Of a stretch of 51,016 bases of DNA, positions 1 to 8,930 are shown piece after piece (positions within the stretch are counted from its first letter, which is position 1; each line of letters opens with the position of its first letter). The stretch is taken from NCBI GenBank assembly GCA_900466745.1, contig UBNE01000006.1:1-51016 (forward strand). Reading direction: 5' to 3'. This DNA is from Hyphomicrobiales bacterium (GTDB lineage: Bacteria > Pseudomonadota > Alphaproteobacteria > Rhizobiales > Beijerinckiaceae). The translations under genes were made by a program, and so were the position numbers. The notes below the pieces were generated by a model, which saw nothing but the letters and a program-made list of their open reading frames with translations, was not told the DNA's origin and ran no database searches.

Positions 1-2
1 CC

Positions 3-776
3 GTTCCCCCCGCCCCCGCCACCCTGACGCCCCGGCAGCGCGAGATCCTGAGGCTCGTGCAGGAACTCGGCTTCACCACGATCGAGACCCTGGCCGAGCG
101 CTTCGGAGTGTCCGCGCAGACGGTGCGGCGCGAGATCATCCGCCTCCAGGCCGGCAATTTCCTGCAGCGCTTCCATGGCGGGGCGGGCCTCGCCTCCGGC
201 GGCATCCGCTCGGCCTATGCGCAGAAGCTGACGGTCGCGCCCGAGGGCAAGCAGCGCATCGGCCGCGCCGTCGCCGAGCTCGTTCCCCCCGGCGCCTCGG
301 TCTTCCTCGATGTCGGCACCACGGTCGAGGCCGTCGCCCGGGCCCTGCTCGACAAGCCGGGGCTGCGCGTGGTCACGGCCAGCGTCGCCGTCGCCCAGAT
401 CTTCTGCAATGCCGGGATCTTCGACATCGTGGTCACGGGCGGCACGACGCGCGGCGCCAACGGCTCGCTGGTCGGGCAGGCGGCGGTCGCCAGCATCCTG
501 AACTTCCGCTTCGACTGCGCCGTCCTCGGCCTCGGCGGCTTCGACGAGGACGGCGCGCCGATGGATTTCGACCTGGAGAAGATCGCCGTCCGCCAGGCCG
601 CGATCGGCCGGGCGGGCCGGGCGATCTTCGTCGCCGACCGCAGCAAGTTCGACCAGGTCGGAACGGCCCGGATCGCCACGCCGGGGCCCGGCACGCTCGT
701 CGTCATCGATGCCGAGCCGCCCCGGTCGCTGGCCGCGGCCTGGCGCAAGGGCGCGACCCGCTGGCGCGTGGCGTAA
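3..776 (+). CDS. DeoR-family transcriptional regulator (5' truncated by window edge)
   Basis: The frame is open from the first bases of the window. It reads TPRQREILRLVQELGFTTIE, the classic start of a DeoR winged helix, so the true start lies upstream and the GTG at 57 is internal. The HTH follows (TLAERFGVSAQTVRREI). The C-terminal DeoRC sensor domain has the sugar-phosphate isomerase-like fold, with a GTTVEAVARAL segment and a VTGGTTRGANGSLVGQ loop. Family members usually repress a neighbouring operon and respond to a phosphorylated sugar or polyol. The gene lies 123 bp before a phnDCEE-HAD operon on the same strand, so it probably controls that operon. The effector is unknown. Confidence 0.9.
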   Translation, partial: VPPAPATLTPRQREILRLVQELGFTTIETLAERFGVSAQTVRREIIRLQAGNFLQRFHGGAGLASGGIRSAYAQKLTVAPEGKQRIGRAVAELVPPGASVFLDVGTTVEAVARALLDKPGLRVVTASVAVAQIFCNAGIFDIVVTGGTTRGANGSLVGQAAVASILNFRFDCAVLGLGGFDEDGAPMDFDLEKIAVRQAAIGRAGRAIFVADRSKFDQVGTARIATPGPGTLVVIDAEPPRSLAAAWRKGATRWRVA

Positions 777-820
777 CGGCGCTCATTCCGGCGGTCCCGA
801 CCCCCGGGAGCCCTTGCACG

Positions 821-840
821 CCTGAGCGATTTTGATCAGG
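821..840. promoter_or_regulatory. Candidate operator: inverted repeat before phnD
   Basis: CCTGA (821-825) and TCAGG (836-840) form a dyad with a 10-bp spacer in the 123-bp gap between the DeoR gene and phnD. Position and symmetry suit a DeoR or other repressor site. The short arms make this tentative. Confidence 0.3.
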
Positions 841-899
841 ATGGAAGAAATCTTACACGAGCGCCGTCACAAAGGGCGCCGGGTTCCAGGGAGGTCGCC

Positions 900-1883
900 A
901 TGTCGCGCGCGAAACTCGCGTCCATCTGTCTGCTTGCCTTCGGCCTCGCCGGCCCGGCCCTGGCGGACGACTGCCCGAATCGCGGCACCCTCGACGCGCG
1001 CTATTGCGACGCCAACCGCGACCTCCTCGCCGACACGCCGACCGACCCGGCGAAGCAGAAGGACCCGGACACGCTGATCTTCTCCTACACGCCGGTCGAG
1101 GACCCGGCCGTCTACGAGAACGTCTTCGCCGAGTTCCTGACCCATCTGGCGAAGGTCACCGGCAAGAAGGTCAAATGGTTCGGCGCCGAATCCTATGCGG
1201 CGCAGGTCGAGGCGCTGCGCTCCGGCCGGCTGCACATCGCCGGCGTCGCCAGCGGGCCGACGCCCTTCGCGGTCAATCTCGCGGGCTTCGTCCCGATCGT
1301 CGCCATGGCCAAGAAGGACAATTCGATCGGCTACACGCTGCAGCTCATCGTGCCGAAGGACTCGCCGATCAAGAGCATCGCCGACCTCAAGGGCAAGCGC
1401 GTCGCCCATGTCGCGCCCTCCTCCAATTCCGGCGACACCGCGCCGCGCATCCTGTTCAAGGAGAAGGGCGTCGAGCCGGGCAAGGATTACGAGGTGCTCT
1501 ATTCCGGCAAGCACGACAACTCGATCATGGGCGTGGTCAACGAGGACTACGACGCCGCCCCGGTGGCCTCGAGCGTGGTCGAGCGCATGGCCGATCGCGG
1601 CATGTTCAAGCGCGACGACATCCGCATCGTCTACGAATCCAGCCCCTTCCCGCGCACGGCCTTCGGCATCGCCTACGACCTCAAGCCGGAGCTGCAGGCC
1701 AAGATCAAGGAAGCCTTCCTGACCTTCGACTTCGTGAATTCCGCCCTCGGCAAGGAATTCAAGGACACCAAGGGCTTCAAGGAGCTGAACTACAAGGACG
1801 CGTGGGGCGACATCATCCTGATCCAGAGCAACAGCGGCATCACCTATACCCAGGACGGCCTCTCGAAGCTGAAGGGCGACTGA
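900..1883 (+). CDS. phnD: PhnD-like periplasmic phosphonate/organophosphate-binding protein
   Basis: 327 aa with a Sec signal peptide (MSRAKLASICLLAFGLAGPA, cleavage near ALA-DD). The mature part matches the PhnD family of phosphate/phosphite/phosphonate binding proteins: LIFSYTPVEDPAVYENVF at the start, the GVASGPTPFAVNLAG ligand-loop region, and DLKGKRVAHVAPSSNSGDTAPR, where Ser/Thr-rich loops hold the phosphonate oxygens in known structures. A strong Shine-Dalgarno (GGGAGG) precedes the ATG. The stop overlaps the phnC start (TGATG). No C-P lyase genes are present, so the ligand may be phosphite, a phosphonate handled elsewhere, or a small organophosphate; the neighbouring HAD favours an organophosphate. 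Family is secure, ligand is not. Confidence 0.9.
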   Translation: MSRAKLASICLLAFGLAGPALADDCPNRGTLDARYCDANRDLLADTPTDPAKQKDPDTLIFSYTPVEDPAVYENVFAEFLTHLAKVTGKKVKWFGAESYAAQVEALRSGRLHIAGVASGPTPFAVNLAGFVPIVAMAKKDNSIGYTLQLIVPKDSPIKSIADLKGKRVAHVAPSSNSGDTAPRILFKEKGVEPGKDYEVLYSGKHDNSIMGVVNEDYDAAPVASSVVERMADRGMFKRDDIRIVYESSPFPRTAFGIAYDLKPELQAKIKEAFLTFDFVNSALGKEFKDTKGFKELNYKDAWGDIILIQSNSGITYTQDGLSKLKGD

Positions 1884-2737
1884 TGGCCGCAGAGGTTCAG
1901 GCCGCGGGCAGGCCCCGGCCGCTGCTCGCCGTCGAAGGGCTGGCCAAGGTCTATCCGACGGGCAAGAAGGCGCTGGGCGGCGTCGACATCGTCATCGACC
2001 GGCCGCAGCTCGTCGCGGTGATCGGCTCCTCCGGCGCCGGCAAGAGCACCTTCATCCGCTGCATCAACCGGCTGGTCGAGCCGACGGCCGGCCGCGTCCT
2101 GCTGAACGGGCAGGACATCGTCGCGCTCGACCGCAAGGGCCTGCGCGCGGCGCGCCGCCGCATCGGCATGATCTTCCAGGAATACAATCTGGTCGAGCGG
2201 CTCTCCGTGATGCAGAACGTGCTCTCGGGGCGGCTCGGCTATGTCGGGCTTCTCGCGGCGCTGCGCTATCGCTTCCCGCCGCAGGACATCCAGGCCGCCT
2301 TCGCCCTGCTCGACCGGGTCGGGCTCGCCGGCTATCACGACCGGCGCGCCGACGCGCTCTCGGGCGGCCAGCGCCAGCGCGTCGGCATCGCGCGCGCCCT
2401 GATGCAGCGGCCGGACCTGCTCCTGCTCGACGAGCCGACGGCGAGCCTTGACCCAAAAACCTCTCGCCAGATCATGCGGCTGGTGCGCGAGCTGGTCGCC
2501 GAGCGCCAGACGCCGGCGATCATCAACATCCACGACGTCGCGCTGGCCCGCGCCTATGCCGACCGTATCATCGGCATGAAGGACGGGCTGATCGTCTTCG
2601 ACGCCGAGGCCGGCTCCCTGACCGAGGCGGCGCTGACGCAGATCTATGGCGAGGAGGACTGGTCGAGCCCGCAGGAAGAGGACGAGGACATCCCGGCGGG
2701 AGCGGCCGCCATGGCCTCGCTCGGCATGACCTCATGA
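1883..2737 (+). CDS. phnC: PhnC-like phosphonate ABC transporter ATP-binding protein
   Basis: 284 aa. Walker A GSSGAGKS is at residues 48-55, followed by a Q-loop (MIFQEYNLVERLSVMQNVLSGRLG, typical of PhnC), the signature LSGGQRQR, Walker B LLLLDEPTASLD, and the H-loop (INIHDVALA). The ATG overlaps the phnD stop by one base, and this start gives the family's usual length (about 270-285 aa). The C-terminus carries a short acidic tail (EEDEDIPAG) beyond the usual end. It energises the two following PhnE permeases. Confidence 0.93.
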   Translation: MAAEVQAAGRPRPLLAVEGLAKVYPTGKKALGGVDIVIDRPQLVAVIGSSGAGKSTFIRCINRLVEPTAGRVLLNGQDIVALDRKGLRAARRRIGMIFQEYNLVERLSVMQNVLSGRLGYVGLLAALRYRFPPQDIQAAFALLDRVGLAGYHDRRADALSGGQRQRVGIARALMQRPDLLLLDEPTASLDPKTSRQIMRLVRELVAERQTPAIINIHDVALARAYADRIIGMKDGLIVFDAEAGSLTEAALTQIYGEEDWSSPQEEDEDIPAGAAAMASLGMTS

Positions 2738-3540
2738 TGGCGGCGACCGCCTCCTATCCGAGACGCTGGCGCGCACCGGGCCTGTTCGGCAGCCCCGGCC
2801 GGCGTCTCGCCTTCTGGGCCGTCGTCCTGGCCTATTTGGCCTGGTCGCTCTCGACGCTCAATATCGACACTGCGCGCGTCCTCGCCGGGCTGCCGCGCGC
2901 CTGGACCATTCTCGAACGCATGGTCCCGCCGGATTTCTCGCGCTGGCACCTGCTGCTGACCGGCATGGCCGAGAGCATCCAGATCGCCATCGCCGCGACG
3001 ATCGCCGGCGCCGTCTTCTCGGTGCCGCTCGGCATTGCCGCGGCGGCCAACCTGTCGCCGCGCCCGCTCTATCTCGCGGCCCGCGCCTTCATCGTGGTCG
3101 GCCGGACCTTCCACGAGGTCATCATCGCGATCTTCTTCGTCAAGCTCTTCGGCTTCGGGCCGGTCGCCGGCCTGCTGACGCTCGCCTTCTCCTCGGCGAT
3201 CTTCCTCGGCAAGATGCTGGCCGAGGACATCGAGAACATGAAGCCCGGCCCGGTCGAGGCGATCCGCGCCACGGGGGCGAGCTTCGGCCAGACCTTCTTC
3301 TACGCCGTCGTGCCGCAGGTGCTGGTCAAGACGCTCGGCGTGCTGATCTACCGGCTCGATTCGAATCTGCGCCATTCGACGGTGATCGGCATCGTCGGCG
3401 CCGGCGGCATCGGCCAGACCCTGTCGGCCTCCTTCACACGCTACGATTTCGACTTCGCCAGCGCGATCCTGCTCACCATCGCCGCGATGGTCGCCTTCGG
3501 CGAATGGTTCAGCGACTGGGCCAGGCGGAGGCTGAGATGA
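2734..3540 (+). CDS. phnE: PhnE-like phosphonate ABC permease 1
   Basis: 268 aa, about six membrane segments. The cytoplasmic EAA loop (GPVEAIRATGASFGQTFFYA) contacts PhnC. The C-terminal region STVIGIVGAGGIGQTLSASF is characteristic of PhnE. It starts at an ATGATG overlapping the phnC stop by four bases, implying translational coupling. Two PhnE subunits in tandem are common in this transporter class and probably form a heterodimer in the inner membrane. Confidence 0.92.
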   Translation: MMAATASYPRRWRAPGLFGSPGRRLAFWAVVLAYLAWSLSTLNIDTARVLAGLPRAWTILERMVPPDFSRWHLLLTGMAESIQIAIAATIAGAVFSVPLGIAAAANLSPRPLYLAARAFIVVGRTFHEVIIAIFFVKLFGFGPVAGLLTLAFSSAIFLGKMLAEDIENMKPGPVEAIRATGASFGQTFFYAVVPQVLVKTLGVLIYRLDSNLRHSTVIGIVGAGGIGQTLSASFTRYDFDFASAILLTIAAMVAFGEWFSDWARRRLR

Positions 3541-4370
3541 CGGCCCATCAGCAGCCGCCGCGCGGCACCGCACCCGCCCGCACCTATCCGGACCGCTGGG
3601 AGCGCTATTCGCCGCGCGAGCGCATCGTCCACTGGCTCTGGCTCGGCGGCATCGCGCTCGCCGCCGCCTGGTCGGTCTCGGCGCTCGACATCGAATGGGC
3701 CTTCTTCGCCGATGCGCATGAGCAGGCGGTCGACCTGGTCGAGCGGATGTGGCCGCCGCGCTGGTCCTATCTGCCCCGCATCGTCCAGCCGCTGATCGAG
3801 ACGCTGCACATCGCCACGCTCGGCACGATGATCGCGGTCGTCTTCGCCCTGCCGGTCGCCTTCCTGGCGGCGCGCAACACCACCTGGAACCAGGGCACCT
3901 GGCTGATCGGCCGCGCCATGCTGGTGCTCTCGCGCTCGATCAACACGGTGATCTGGGGCCTGGTCTTTGTCGCGATCTTCGGCCCCGGCCCCGTCGCCGG
4001 CATCTGCGCGGTGGCGGCCCGCTCGGTCGGCTTCATCGCCAAGCTCGTGGCCGAAGCGATCGAGGAGGTCGATGCCGGGCAGGTCGAGGCGGTGGAATCG
4101 ACCGGCGCCACCACCCTGCAGGTCTATGGCGTCGCCATCCTGCCGCAGATCCTGCCGGTCCTGATCGGCACCACGATCTATCGCTGGGACATCAATGTCC
4201 GCGAATCGAGCGTGCTCGGCTTCGTCGGTGCCGGCGGCATCGGCCTGCTGCTCTACGCCTCGATCAACCAGTTCGCATGGTCGCAGGCGCTCGTCATCCT
4301 GATCGCCATCCTCGGCATCGTCATCGTCAGCGAGGCGCTCTCCGCCTATGTCCGCTCCCGCATCGTCTGA
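3537..4370 (+). CDS. phnE: PhnE-like phosphonate ABC permease 2
   Basis: 277 aa from the ATG at 3537, which overlaps the previous stop as ATGA. An in-frame ATG at 3504 exists but lies well inside the first permease gene. The protein has a hydrophilic N-terminus (about 35 residues), then membrane segments, an EAA loop (GQVEAVESTGATTLQVYGVA) and the family signature SSVLGFVGAGGIGLLLYASI. It is the second half of the PhnE pair. Its end overlaps the HAD gene by 23 bp, so all five genes form one tight operon. Confidence 0.91.
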   Translation: MTAHQQPPRGTAPARTYPDRWERYSPRERIVHWLWLGGIALAAAWSVSALDIEWAFFADAHEQAVDLVERMWPPRWSYLPRIVQPLIETLHIATLGTMIAVVFALPVAFLAARNTTWNQGTWLIGRAMLVLSRSINTVIWGLVFVAIFGPGPVAGICAVAARSVGFIAKLVAEAIEEVDAGQVEAVESTGATTLQVYGVAILPQILPVLIGTTIYRWDINVRESSVLGFVGAGGIGLLLYASINQFAWSQALVILIAILGIVIVSEALSAYVRSRIV

Positions 4371-5250
4371 GCTCCGGGCCGAGACCCTGTTTCCCGTCGG
4401 CGTGGCCGCGCTGGCGAAGCGCTATGACGGCTTCCTGCTCGACCAGTGGGGCGTGCTGCACGACGGCACCACCGCCTATCCCGGCGCCGTCGACTGCCTG
4501 GAGCGCCTGCGCGCCGCCGACAAGACGATCATCATCCTGTCCAATTCGGGCCGGCGCGGCCGCGAGAACGAGGCGGTGCTCGCCGGCATGGGCTTCGGCC
4601 GCGAGCTCTACCACCACATCGTCTCGGCCGGCGACGACGCGCATGAGGCGCTGCTCCGGCGCGACGAGCCCGCCTATCGCGACCTCGGCGAGCGCTGCCT
4701 GCTGATCGCGCGGCCCGGCGAGGAATATCTCGCCGACGGCCTCGGCTTCAGCCTGACCGCCGATCCGGACCAGGCCGATTTCATCCTGAACCTGACCTTT
4801 GACCCGGAAAGGCAGCCGCTGCCGGGCTGGAGGCCCCTGCTGGAGCGCGGCGCGGCGCGGGGGATCCCGATGATCTGCGGCAATCCCGATCGCCATCGCG
4901 TGCACGCCAGCGGCCGGCTCCACGAGGCGCCGGGGCTGCTCGCCCTCGCCTATGAGGAGCTCGGCGGGCAGGTGCATTATCACGGCAAGCCCTATCCGCG
5001 AATCTACCGGAGCTGCTTCGGCATCATGGGGCTGCCGCCGGAGAAGGTCCTGGCCGTCGGCGATTCGCTCGCCCACGATGTCGCCGGCGCCGCCAATGCC
5101 GGCATCGGCGCCTGCTTCATCGCGGGCGGCATCCACAAGGACGAGCTGGTCTGGCCGGACGGGGACGCCCCCGAGGCGGAAAGCTGCTTCGCCCTGTTCG
5201 CCCGCGACGACCAGCATCCGCGCTACTGCATCCCGCGCTTCGCCTGGTGA
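4348..5250 (+). CDS. Class IIA HAD-superfamily hydrolase (TIGR01459-like)
   Basis: 300 aa. Motif I is LDQWGVLHDG with the nucleophile Asp at residue 32. Motif II is ILSNSGRRG (Ser65), motif III is HGKPYPRIY (Lys), and motif IV is VLAVGDSLAHDVAGA. The spacing places the cap domain between motifs II and III, as in NagD-type class IIA enzymes. The usual second Asp of DxD is Trp here. The alphaproteobacterial TIGR01459 group, as I remember it, also carries Trp at this position, so it may be a family trait. The gene overlaps phnE and probably acts on the imported organophosphate or its product. The substrate is not deducible. Confidence 0.85.
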   Translation: MSAPASSELRAETLFPVGVAALAKRYDGFLLDQWGVLHDGTTAYPGAVDCLERLRAADKTIIILSNSGRRGRENEAVLAGMGFGRELYHHIVSAGDDAHEALLRRDEPAYRDLGERCLLIARPGEEYLADGLGFSLTADPDQADFILNLTFDPERQPLPGWRPLLERGAARGIPMICGNPDRHRVHASGRLHEAPGLLALAYEELGGQVHYHGKPYPRIYRSCFGIMGLPPEKVLAVGDSLAHDVAGAANAGIGACFIAGGIHKDELVWPDGDAPEAESCFALFARDDQHPRYCIPRFAW

Positions 5251-5258
5251 ACCGGCCC

Positions 5259-5288
5259 GCCGCGCCGGCGGCGCAGCCGCGGCGCGGC
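5259..5288. terminator. Hairpin between convergent HAD and sitD genes
   Basis: GCCGCGCC (5259-5266) pairs with GGCGCGGC (5281-5288), and an inner GCGGC/GCCGC pair closes on a 3-nt loop after one bulged G. It fills the 47-bp gap between the converging genes, which suits a bidirectional terminator. It has no T-tract. Confidence 0.5.
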
Positions 5289-5297
5289 AGGACCGGC

Positions 5298-6143
5298 TCA
5301 GGCGGCCGGCGCCTCGCGCGCCTCGATCCGCGCCGCCTTGCGGCTGCTGTGGACGAAGGCGAGGATGAAGGCGATGGCGAGCAGCAGCACGATGGTCGGC
5401 GCCGGGGCGCTGTCGATGAAGAAGGACAGATAGACCCCGAGGAACGAGCCGGCCACCGCGATCGCCACCGACAGGACCAGCATTGCGCTGAACCGGCGGG
5501 CGAGCAGGAAGGCGATGGCGCCGGGCGCGATCAGCATCGCCACAGCCAGGATCAGCCCCACCGCCTGCAAGGCGCCGACGATGGTCAGCGAGATCAGGCC
5601 GAGCAGGCCGTAATGCAGCAGGCCGACCCGCAGCCCGACCGCCCGCGCCTGCGCCGGGTCGAAGGCGTGCAGCAGGAAATCCCGCCATTTGACGCCGATG
5701 ACGCCCGCCGTGACCGCCGCGATGGCGCCGGCCTCGGCGATGTCGTGCCAGGAGACGCCGAGCATGTCGCCGAACAGGATGTGATCGAGATGCACCTCCG
5801 AGCGCACCTTCACATAGAGCACGAGGCCGAGGCCGAACATGCCGGCGAAGACGACGCCCATCACCGTGTCCTGCTTGATCCGGCTGTTGTCCTTCAGGAA
5901 GCCGGTGGCGACGGCGCAGAGCATGCCGGCCGTGAAGGCACCGACGGCGAAGGGAATCCCGGCGATATAGGCGACGACCACGCCGGGGAAGACCGCATGG
6001 CTGATCGCGTCGCCCATCAGGGACCAGCCCTTCAGGACGAGGAAGCAGGACAGGAGCGCCATCGGCACGGCGACCACCGCCGAGATCACCAGCGCGTTGA
6101 CCATGAAGTCGAACCGGAAAGGCGCGAGCAGCGCGTCGATCAT
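5298..6143 (-). CDS. sitD: Manganese/iron ABC transporter permease (SitD-like)
   Basis: 281 aa, eight or so hydrophobic segments, metal ABC-3 family. Recognisable segments are LKGWSLMGDAISHAVFPGV, VGVKWRDFLLHAFDPAQARA and VGLILAVAMLIAPGAIAFLLA. The ATG overlaps the sitC stop by four bases (ATGA), which fixes the start although the frame stays open upstream. It is the last gene of the sitABCD operon and ends facing the HAD gene. Confidence 0.92.
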   Translation of the reverse strand: MIDALLAPFRFDFMVNALVISAVVAVPMALLSCFLVLKGWSLMGDAISHAVFPGVVVAYIAGIPFAVGAFTAGMLCAVATGFLKDNSRIKQDTVMGVVFAGMFGLGLVLYVKVRSEVHLDHILFGDMLGVSWHDIAEAGAIAAVTAGVIGVKWRDFLLHAFDPAQARAVGLRVGLLHYGLLGLISLTIVGALQAVGLILAVAMLIAPGAIAFLLARRFSAMLVLSVAIAVAGSFLGVYLSFFIDSAPAPTIVLLLAIAFILAFVHSSRKAARIEAREAPAA

Positions 6144-7000
6144 CGGGCGGCCTCCAGCGCCTGCGCGGCGCGCCTGCGGGCCGCAAGCAGGCCGTGCTTC
6201 GGCGCGAACAGGAACGCGATCAGGAAGATCGCCGTCTGCAGCACGACGATGATGCCGCCGGTCGCGCCGTCGAGGAAATAGCTGGCATAGGCGCCGATGA
6301 AGCTCGTCAGGGTGCCGATGGCGACGGCGATCGCCAGCAGCTTGGGAAAGCGGTCGGTCAGCAGATAGGCGGTCGCGCCGGGCGTCACCACCATGCAGAT
6401 CACCAGGAAGGCGCCGACCGTCTGGAGCGCCGCGACCGTCGAGGCCGAGAGCAGCGCGAAGAACATGAATTTCAGCCGGGCCGGGTTGAGGCCGATCGAG
6501 CGCGCATGGCTCTCGTCGAAGAAGGTGACCATCAGGTCCTTCCATTTGACCAGCAGGATGGCGAGCGAGACGAAGCCGATGATCGCGAGCTGCAGCGTGT
6601 CGCCGGGCGTGATGGCGAGGACATTGCCGAGCACGATGGTCTGGATGTTCACCGCCATCGGCCGCAGCGAGACCATGAACAGGCCGAGCGCGAAGAAGGA
6701 GGAAAAGGTCAGGCCGATGATGGCGTCCTCGCGCAGCTTGGTGCGCTGGTTGAGAAAGAGCATGGCGGCGGCGGCAAGCCCGCCGGAGAAGAAGGCGCCG
6801 ATCGCGAAGGGCAGGCCGAGCATATAGGCCCCGGCGACGCCGGGCACGATCGCATGCGAGAGCGCGTCGCCGATCAGCGACCAGCCCTTGAGCATGAGAT
6901 AGCAGGACAGGAACGCGCAGACGCCGCCGACGAGGGCGGAGACCCACATCGCGTTCAGCATGTAGTCATAGGTGAAGGGCTCGAGGAATTCGGGCGTCAT
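6140..7000 (-). CDS. sitC: Manganese/iron ABC transporter permease (SitC-like)
   Basis: 286 aa, metal ABC-3 permease, paralogous to the next gene. It shows [20 protein letters not shown] near the N-terminus and [20 protein letters not shown] in the core. The start overlaps the sitB stop by four bases. SitC and SitD together form the inner-membrane channel in Sit/Yfe-type transporters. Confidence 0.92.
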   Translation of the reverse strand: MTPEFLEPFTYDYMLNAMWVSALVGGVCAFLSCYLMLKGWSLIGDALSHAIVPGVAGAYMLGLPFAIGAFFSGGLAAAAMLFLNQRTKLREDAIIGLTFSSFFALGLFMVSLRPMAVNIQTIVLGNVLAITPGDTLQLAIIGFVSLAILLVKWKDLMVTFFDESHARSIGLNPARLKFMFFALLSASTVAALQTVGAFLVICMVVTPGATAYLLTDRFPKLLAIAVAIGTLTSFIGAYASYFLDGATGGIIVVLQTAIFLIAFLFAPKHGLLAARRRAAQALEAAR

Positions 7001-7902
7001 GTCCGGTCCCCGTACACGCCGCCGGAGCCGCGGGCCGCCGCCTTCCCGCCTTGCAGGATCAGCGGGCGCTCGTCGTCGGTGAAGACGCCGACCGGCGTCG
7101 GCCTGCCGTTCTGCGCCTCGTTCAGGACGAAATGGCGCAGCACGCCGCCGAAGGCCTTCTCGAGATTCTCCTGGGTGAAGGTCTCGACCGTCGGCCCATA
7201 GGCGAGCACGGTGCCCTTGATCAGCACGGTGCGGTCGCAGAACTCCGGCACGGAGCCGAGATTATGGGTCGAGACCAGCATGACGCGGCCCTCGTCCCGC
7301 AGCTCCCGGAGCAGCTTGACGATCTGGTCCTCGGTCTTGACGTCGACGCCGGTGAAGGGCTCGTCGAGCAGGATCACGCGGCCATCCTGCGCCAGGGCGC
7401 GGGCGAGGAAGACGCGCTTCTTCTGGCCGCCGGACAATTCTCCGATCTGGCGCTTGCGGAACTCGCTCATGTTGACGCGGGCCAGCGCCGCCGCCACCGC
7501 CTCATGGTCGGCCGGCTTCGGCCGGCGCATCAGGCCCATATGGCCGTAGCGGCCCATCATCACCACGTCCTCGACCAGCACCGGGAAGTTCCAGTCGACC
7601 TCCTCGGATTGCGGCACATAGGCGACCAGATTCTTCCGCAGCGCCTGCTCGACCGGCATGCCGAGCACGCGGATCTCGCCCCTGGCGAGCCGCACGAAGC
7701 CCATGATCGCCTTGAACAGGGTGGACTTGCCGGAGCCGTTGACGCCGACCAGCGCGGTGATCGTGCCGGTCGGGATCCTGAAGCTGGCGTCGCGCAGCGC
7801 GGTATGGCCGTTGCGGTAGGTGACGGTCGCATCGGTCACCGAGATGCCGTTTCCCGCCGCCGAAGCGGCGGGGCGAGCGAGGTCGCCGACCGCGACGGTC
7901 AT
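6997..7902 (-). CDS. sitB: Manganese/iron ABC transporter ATP-binding protein (SitB-like)
   Basis: 301 aa. Walker A GVNGSGKS is at 53-60, then [21 protein letters not shown], a Q-loop region diagnostic of the Sit/Mnt/Znu ATPases. The signature LSGGQKKR, Walker [13 protein letters not shown] and the switch His (VSTHN) follow. About 45 C-terminal residues extend past the core with no obvious domain. The gene overlaps sitA and sitC by four bases at each end. Confidence 0.93.
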   Translation of the reverse strand: MTVAVGDLARPAASAAGNGISVTDATVTYRNGHTALRDASFRIPTGTITALVGVNGSGKSTLFKAIMGFVRLARGEIRVLGMPVEQALRKNLVAYVPQSEEVDWNFPVLVEDVVMMGRYGHMGLMRRPKPADHEAVAAALARVNMSEFRKRQIGELSGGQKKRVFLARALAQDGRVILLDEPFTGVDVKTEDQIVKLLRELRDEGRVMLVSTHNLGSVPEFCDRTVLIKGTVLAYGPTVETFTQENLEKAFGGVLRHFVLNEAQNGRPTPVGVFTDDERPLILQGGKAAARGSGGVYGDRT

Positions 7903-8819
7903 TGCGTCAGCCCTTCGTTGAGGCCCTTTGCAACCGTGGCGGAGGTCACCCGCAGCAGGTCGAGATAGGTCGGCACCGGCCCGTCCGCCTCGCTGAGGGA
8001 ATCGACATAGAGCACGCCGCCGTAATGGGCGCCGGTCTCGCGCGCCACCTGCCGGGCCGGCTTGTCGGAGACGGTGCTTTCGCTGAACACCGTCGGAATC
8101 TGGTGCTTCCTGACCGCGTCGACGACCTTGCGCACCTGCTGCGGCGTGCCCTGCTGGTCGGCATTGACCGGCCAGAGATAGAGCTCCTTCAGCCCGAAAT
8201 CGCGCGCGAGATAGGAGAAGGCGCCCTCGCTCGTCACCAGCCAGCGCTTGTCCGCCGGGATCTTGCCGAGCGTCTCGCGGATCGGCGCGATGGCGGCCTC
8301 GATCCTCGCCTTGTAGGCGGCGGCGTTGGCCTTGTAGGCCTCGGCGTTCTTCGGGTCGTGCCGGATGAAGGCGTCGCGGATATTGTCGACATAGACGATC
8401 GCGTTCTTCGGCGACATCCAGGCATGCGGATTGGGCTTGCCGCTATAGGGGCCCTGCGTGATGCCCATCGGCTCGACGCCCTTCGAGACGACGACCTCGG
8501 GAACGTCCTTGAGGTTCTGGTAGAACTTGCGGAACCAGAGCTCGAGATTGAGCCCGTTCGCGAAGATCAGCCGCGCGCCCTGGGCGCGCTGGATGTCGCC
8601 CGGCGTCGGCTGGTATTCGTGGATCTCCGCCCCCGGCTTGGTGATGGATTCGACGATCGCGGCATCGCCCGCGACGTTCTTCGCCATGTCGGCGATGACG
8701 GTGAAGGTCGTCACCGCCTTGAACTTTTCCTGCGCCGCGGCCGGAAGGGCGCAGAGCACGGCGGCGAAAGCCGCCGTCGCCGCACCGGCGAGAATCGAGC
8801 GTCGCGTCCTATCGAGCAT
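7899..8819 (-). CDS. sitA: Manganese/iron ABC transporter substrate-binding protein (SitA-like)
   Basis: 306 aa from the ATG at 8819, chosen because AAAGAGG lies just upstream and a signal peptide follows (cleavage near AAAQ-EKF). A longer in-frame start at 8888 would bury the promoter elements. The four cluster A-I metal ligands are visible: His67 (EIHEYQP), His132 (NPHAWMSP), Glu198 (TSEGAFSYL) and Asp273 (YVDSLSE). Glu at the third position is typical of Mn/Fe proteins of the PsaA/SitA type; zinc ZnuA proteins carry His there. There is no His-rich loop, which also argues against zinc. Confidence 0.93.
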   Translation of the reverse strand: MLDRTRRSILAGAATAAFAAVLCALPAAAQEKFKAVTTFTVIADMAKNVAGDAAIVESITKPGAEIHEYQPTPGDIQRAQGARLIFANGLNLELWFRKFYQNLKDVPEVVVSKGVEPMGITQGPYSGKPNPHAWMSPKNAIVYVDNIRDAFIRHDPKNAEAYKANAAAYKARIEAAIAPIRETLGKIPADKRWLVTSEGAFSYLARDFGLKELYLWPVNADQQGTPQQVRKVVDAVRKHQIPTVFSESTVSDKPARQVARETGAHYGGVLYVDSLSEADGPVPTYLDLLRVTSATVAKGLNEGLTQ

Positions 8820-8832
8820 GGATGCCTCTTTG

Positions 8833-8907
8833 TTGCGAATGAGTTGCAAAATCGAATGACCATTACCCAAGCCTCCCCCGTTTTGCAAGTAGGATTGATT
8901 TGCAAAA
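8833..8907. promoter_or_regulatory. sitA promoter region with repeated TTGCAA elements
   Basis: Two structures lie here. At 8833-8851 is TTGCGA-N5-TTGCAA followed by AA, the same layout as in the porin/irr and TonB-receptor promoters. At 8881-8888 and 8900-8907 TTTTGCAA and TTGCAAAA form a perfect inverted repeat with an 11-bp spacer. The hexamer TTGCAA resembles elements bound by Fur-family Mur/Irr regulators of alphaproteobacteria. An irr gene lies 1.7 kb away. Binding is inferred. Confidence 0.55.
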
Positions 8908-8930
8908 CAGAGAAAGCCCCGCCGGCCGCT

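Noticed and set aside
4327..6186. A 619-codon - strand frame across the HAD gene and sitD
   Set aside because: It has no recognisable domain and opposes the convincing HAD and SitD frames.
8820..8888. Longer SitA start at 8888
   Set aside because: It would place the signal peptide inside the protein and cover the promoter elements; the ATG at 8819 has AAAGAGG upstream.
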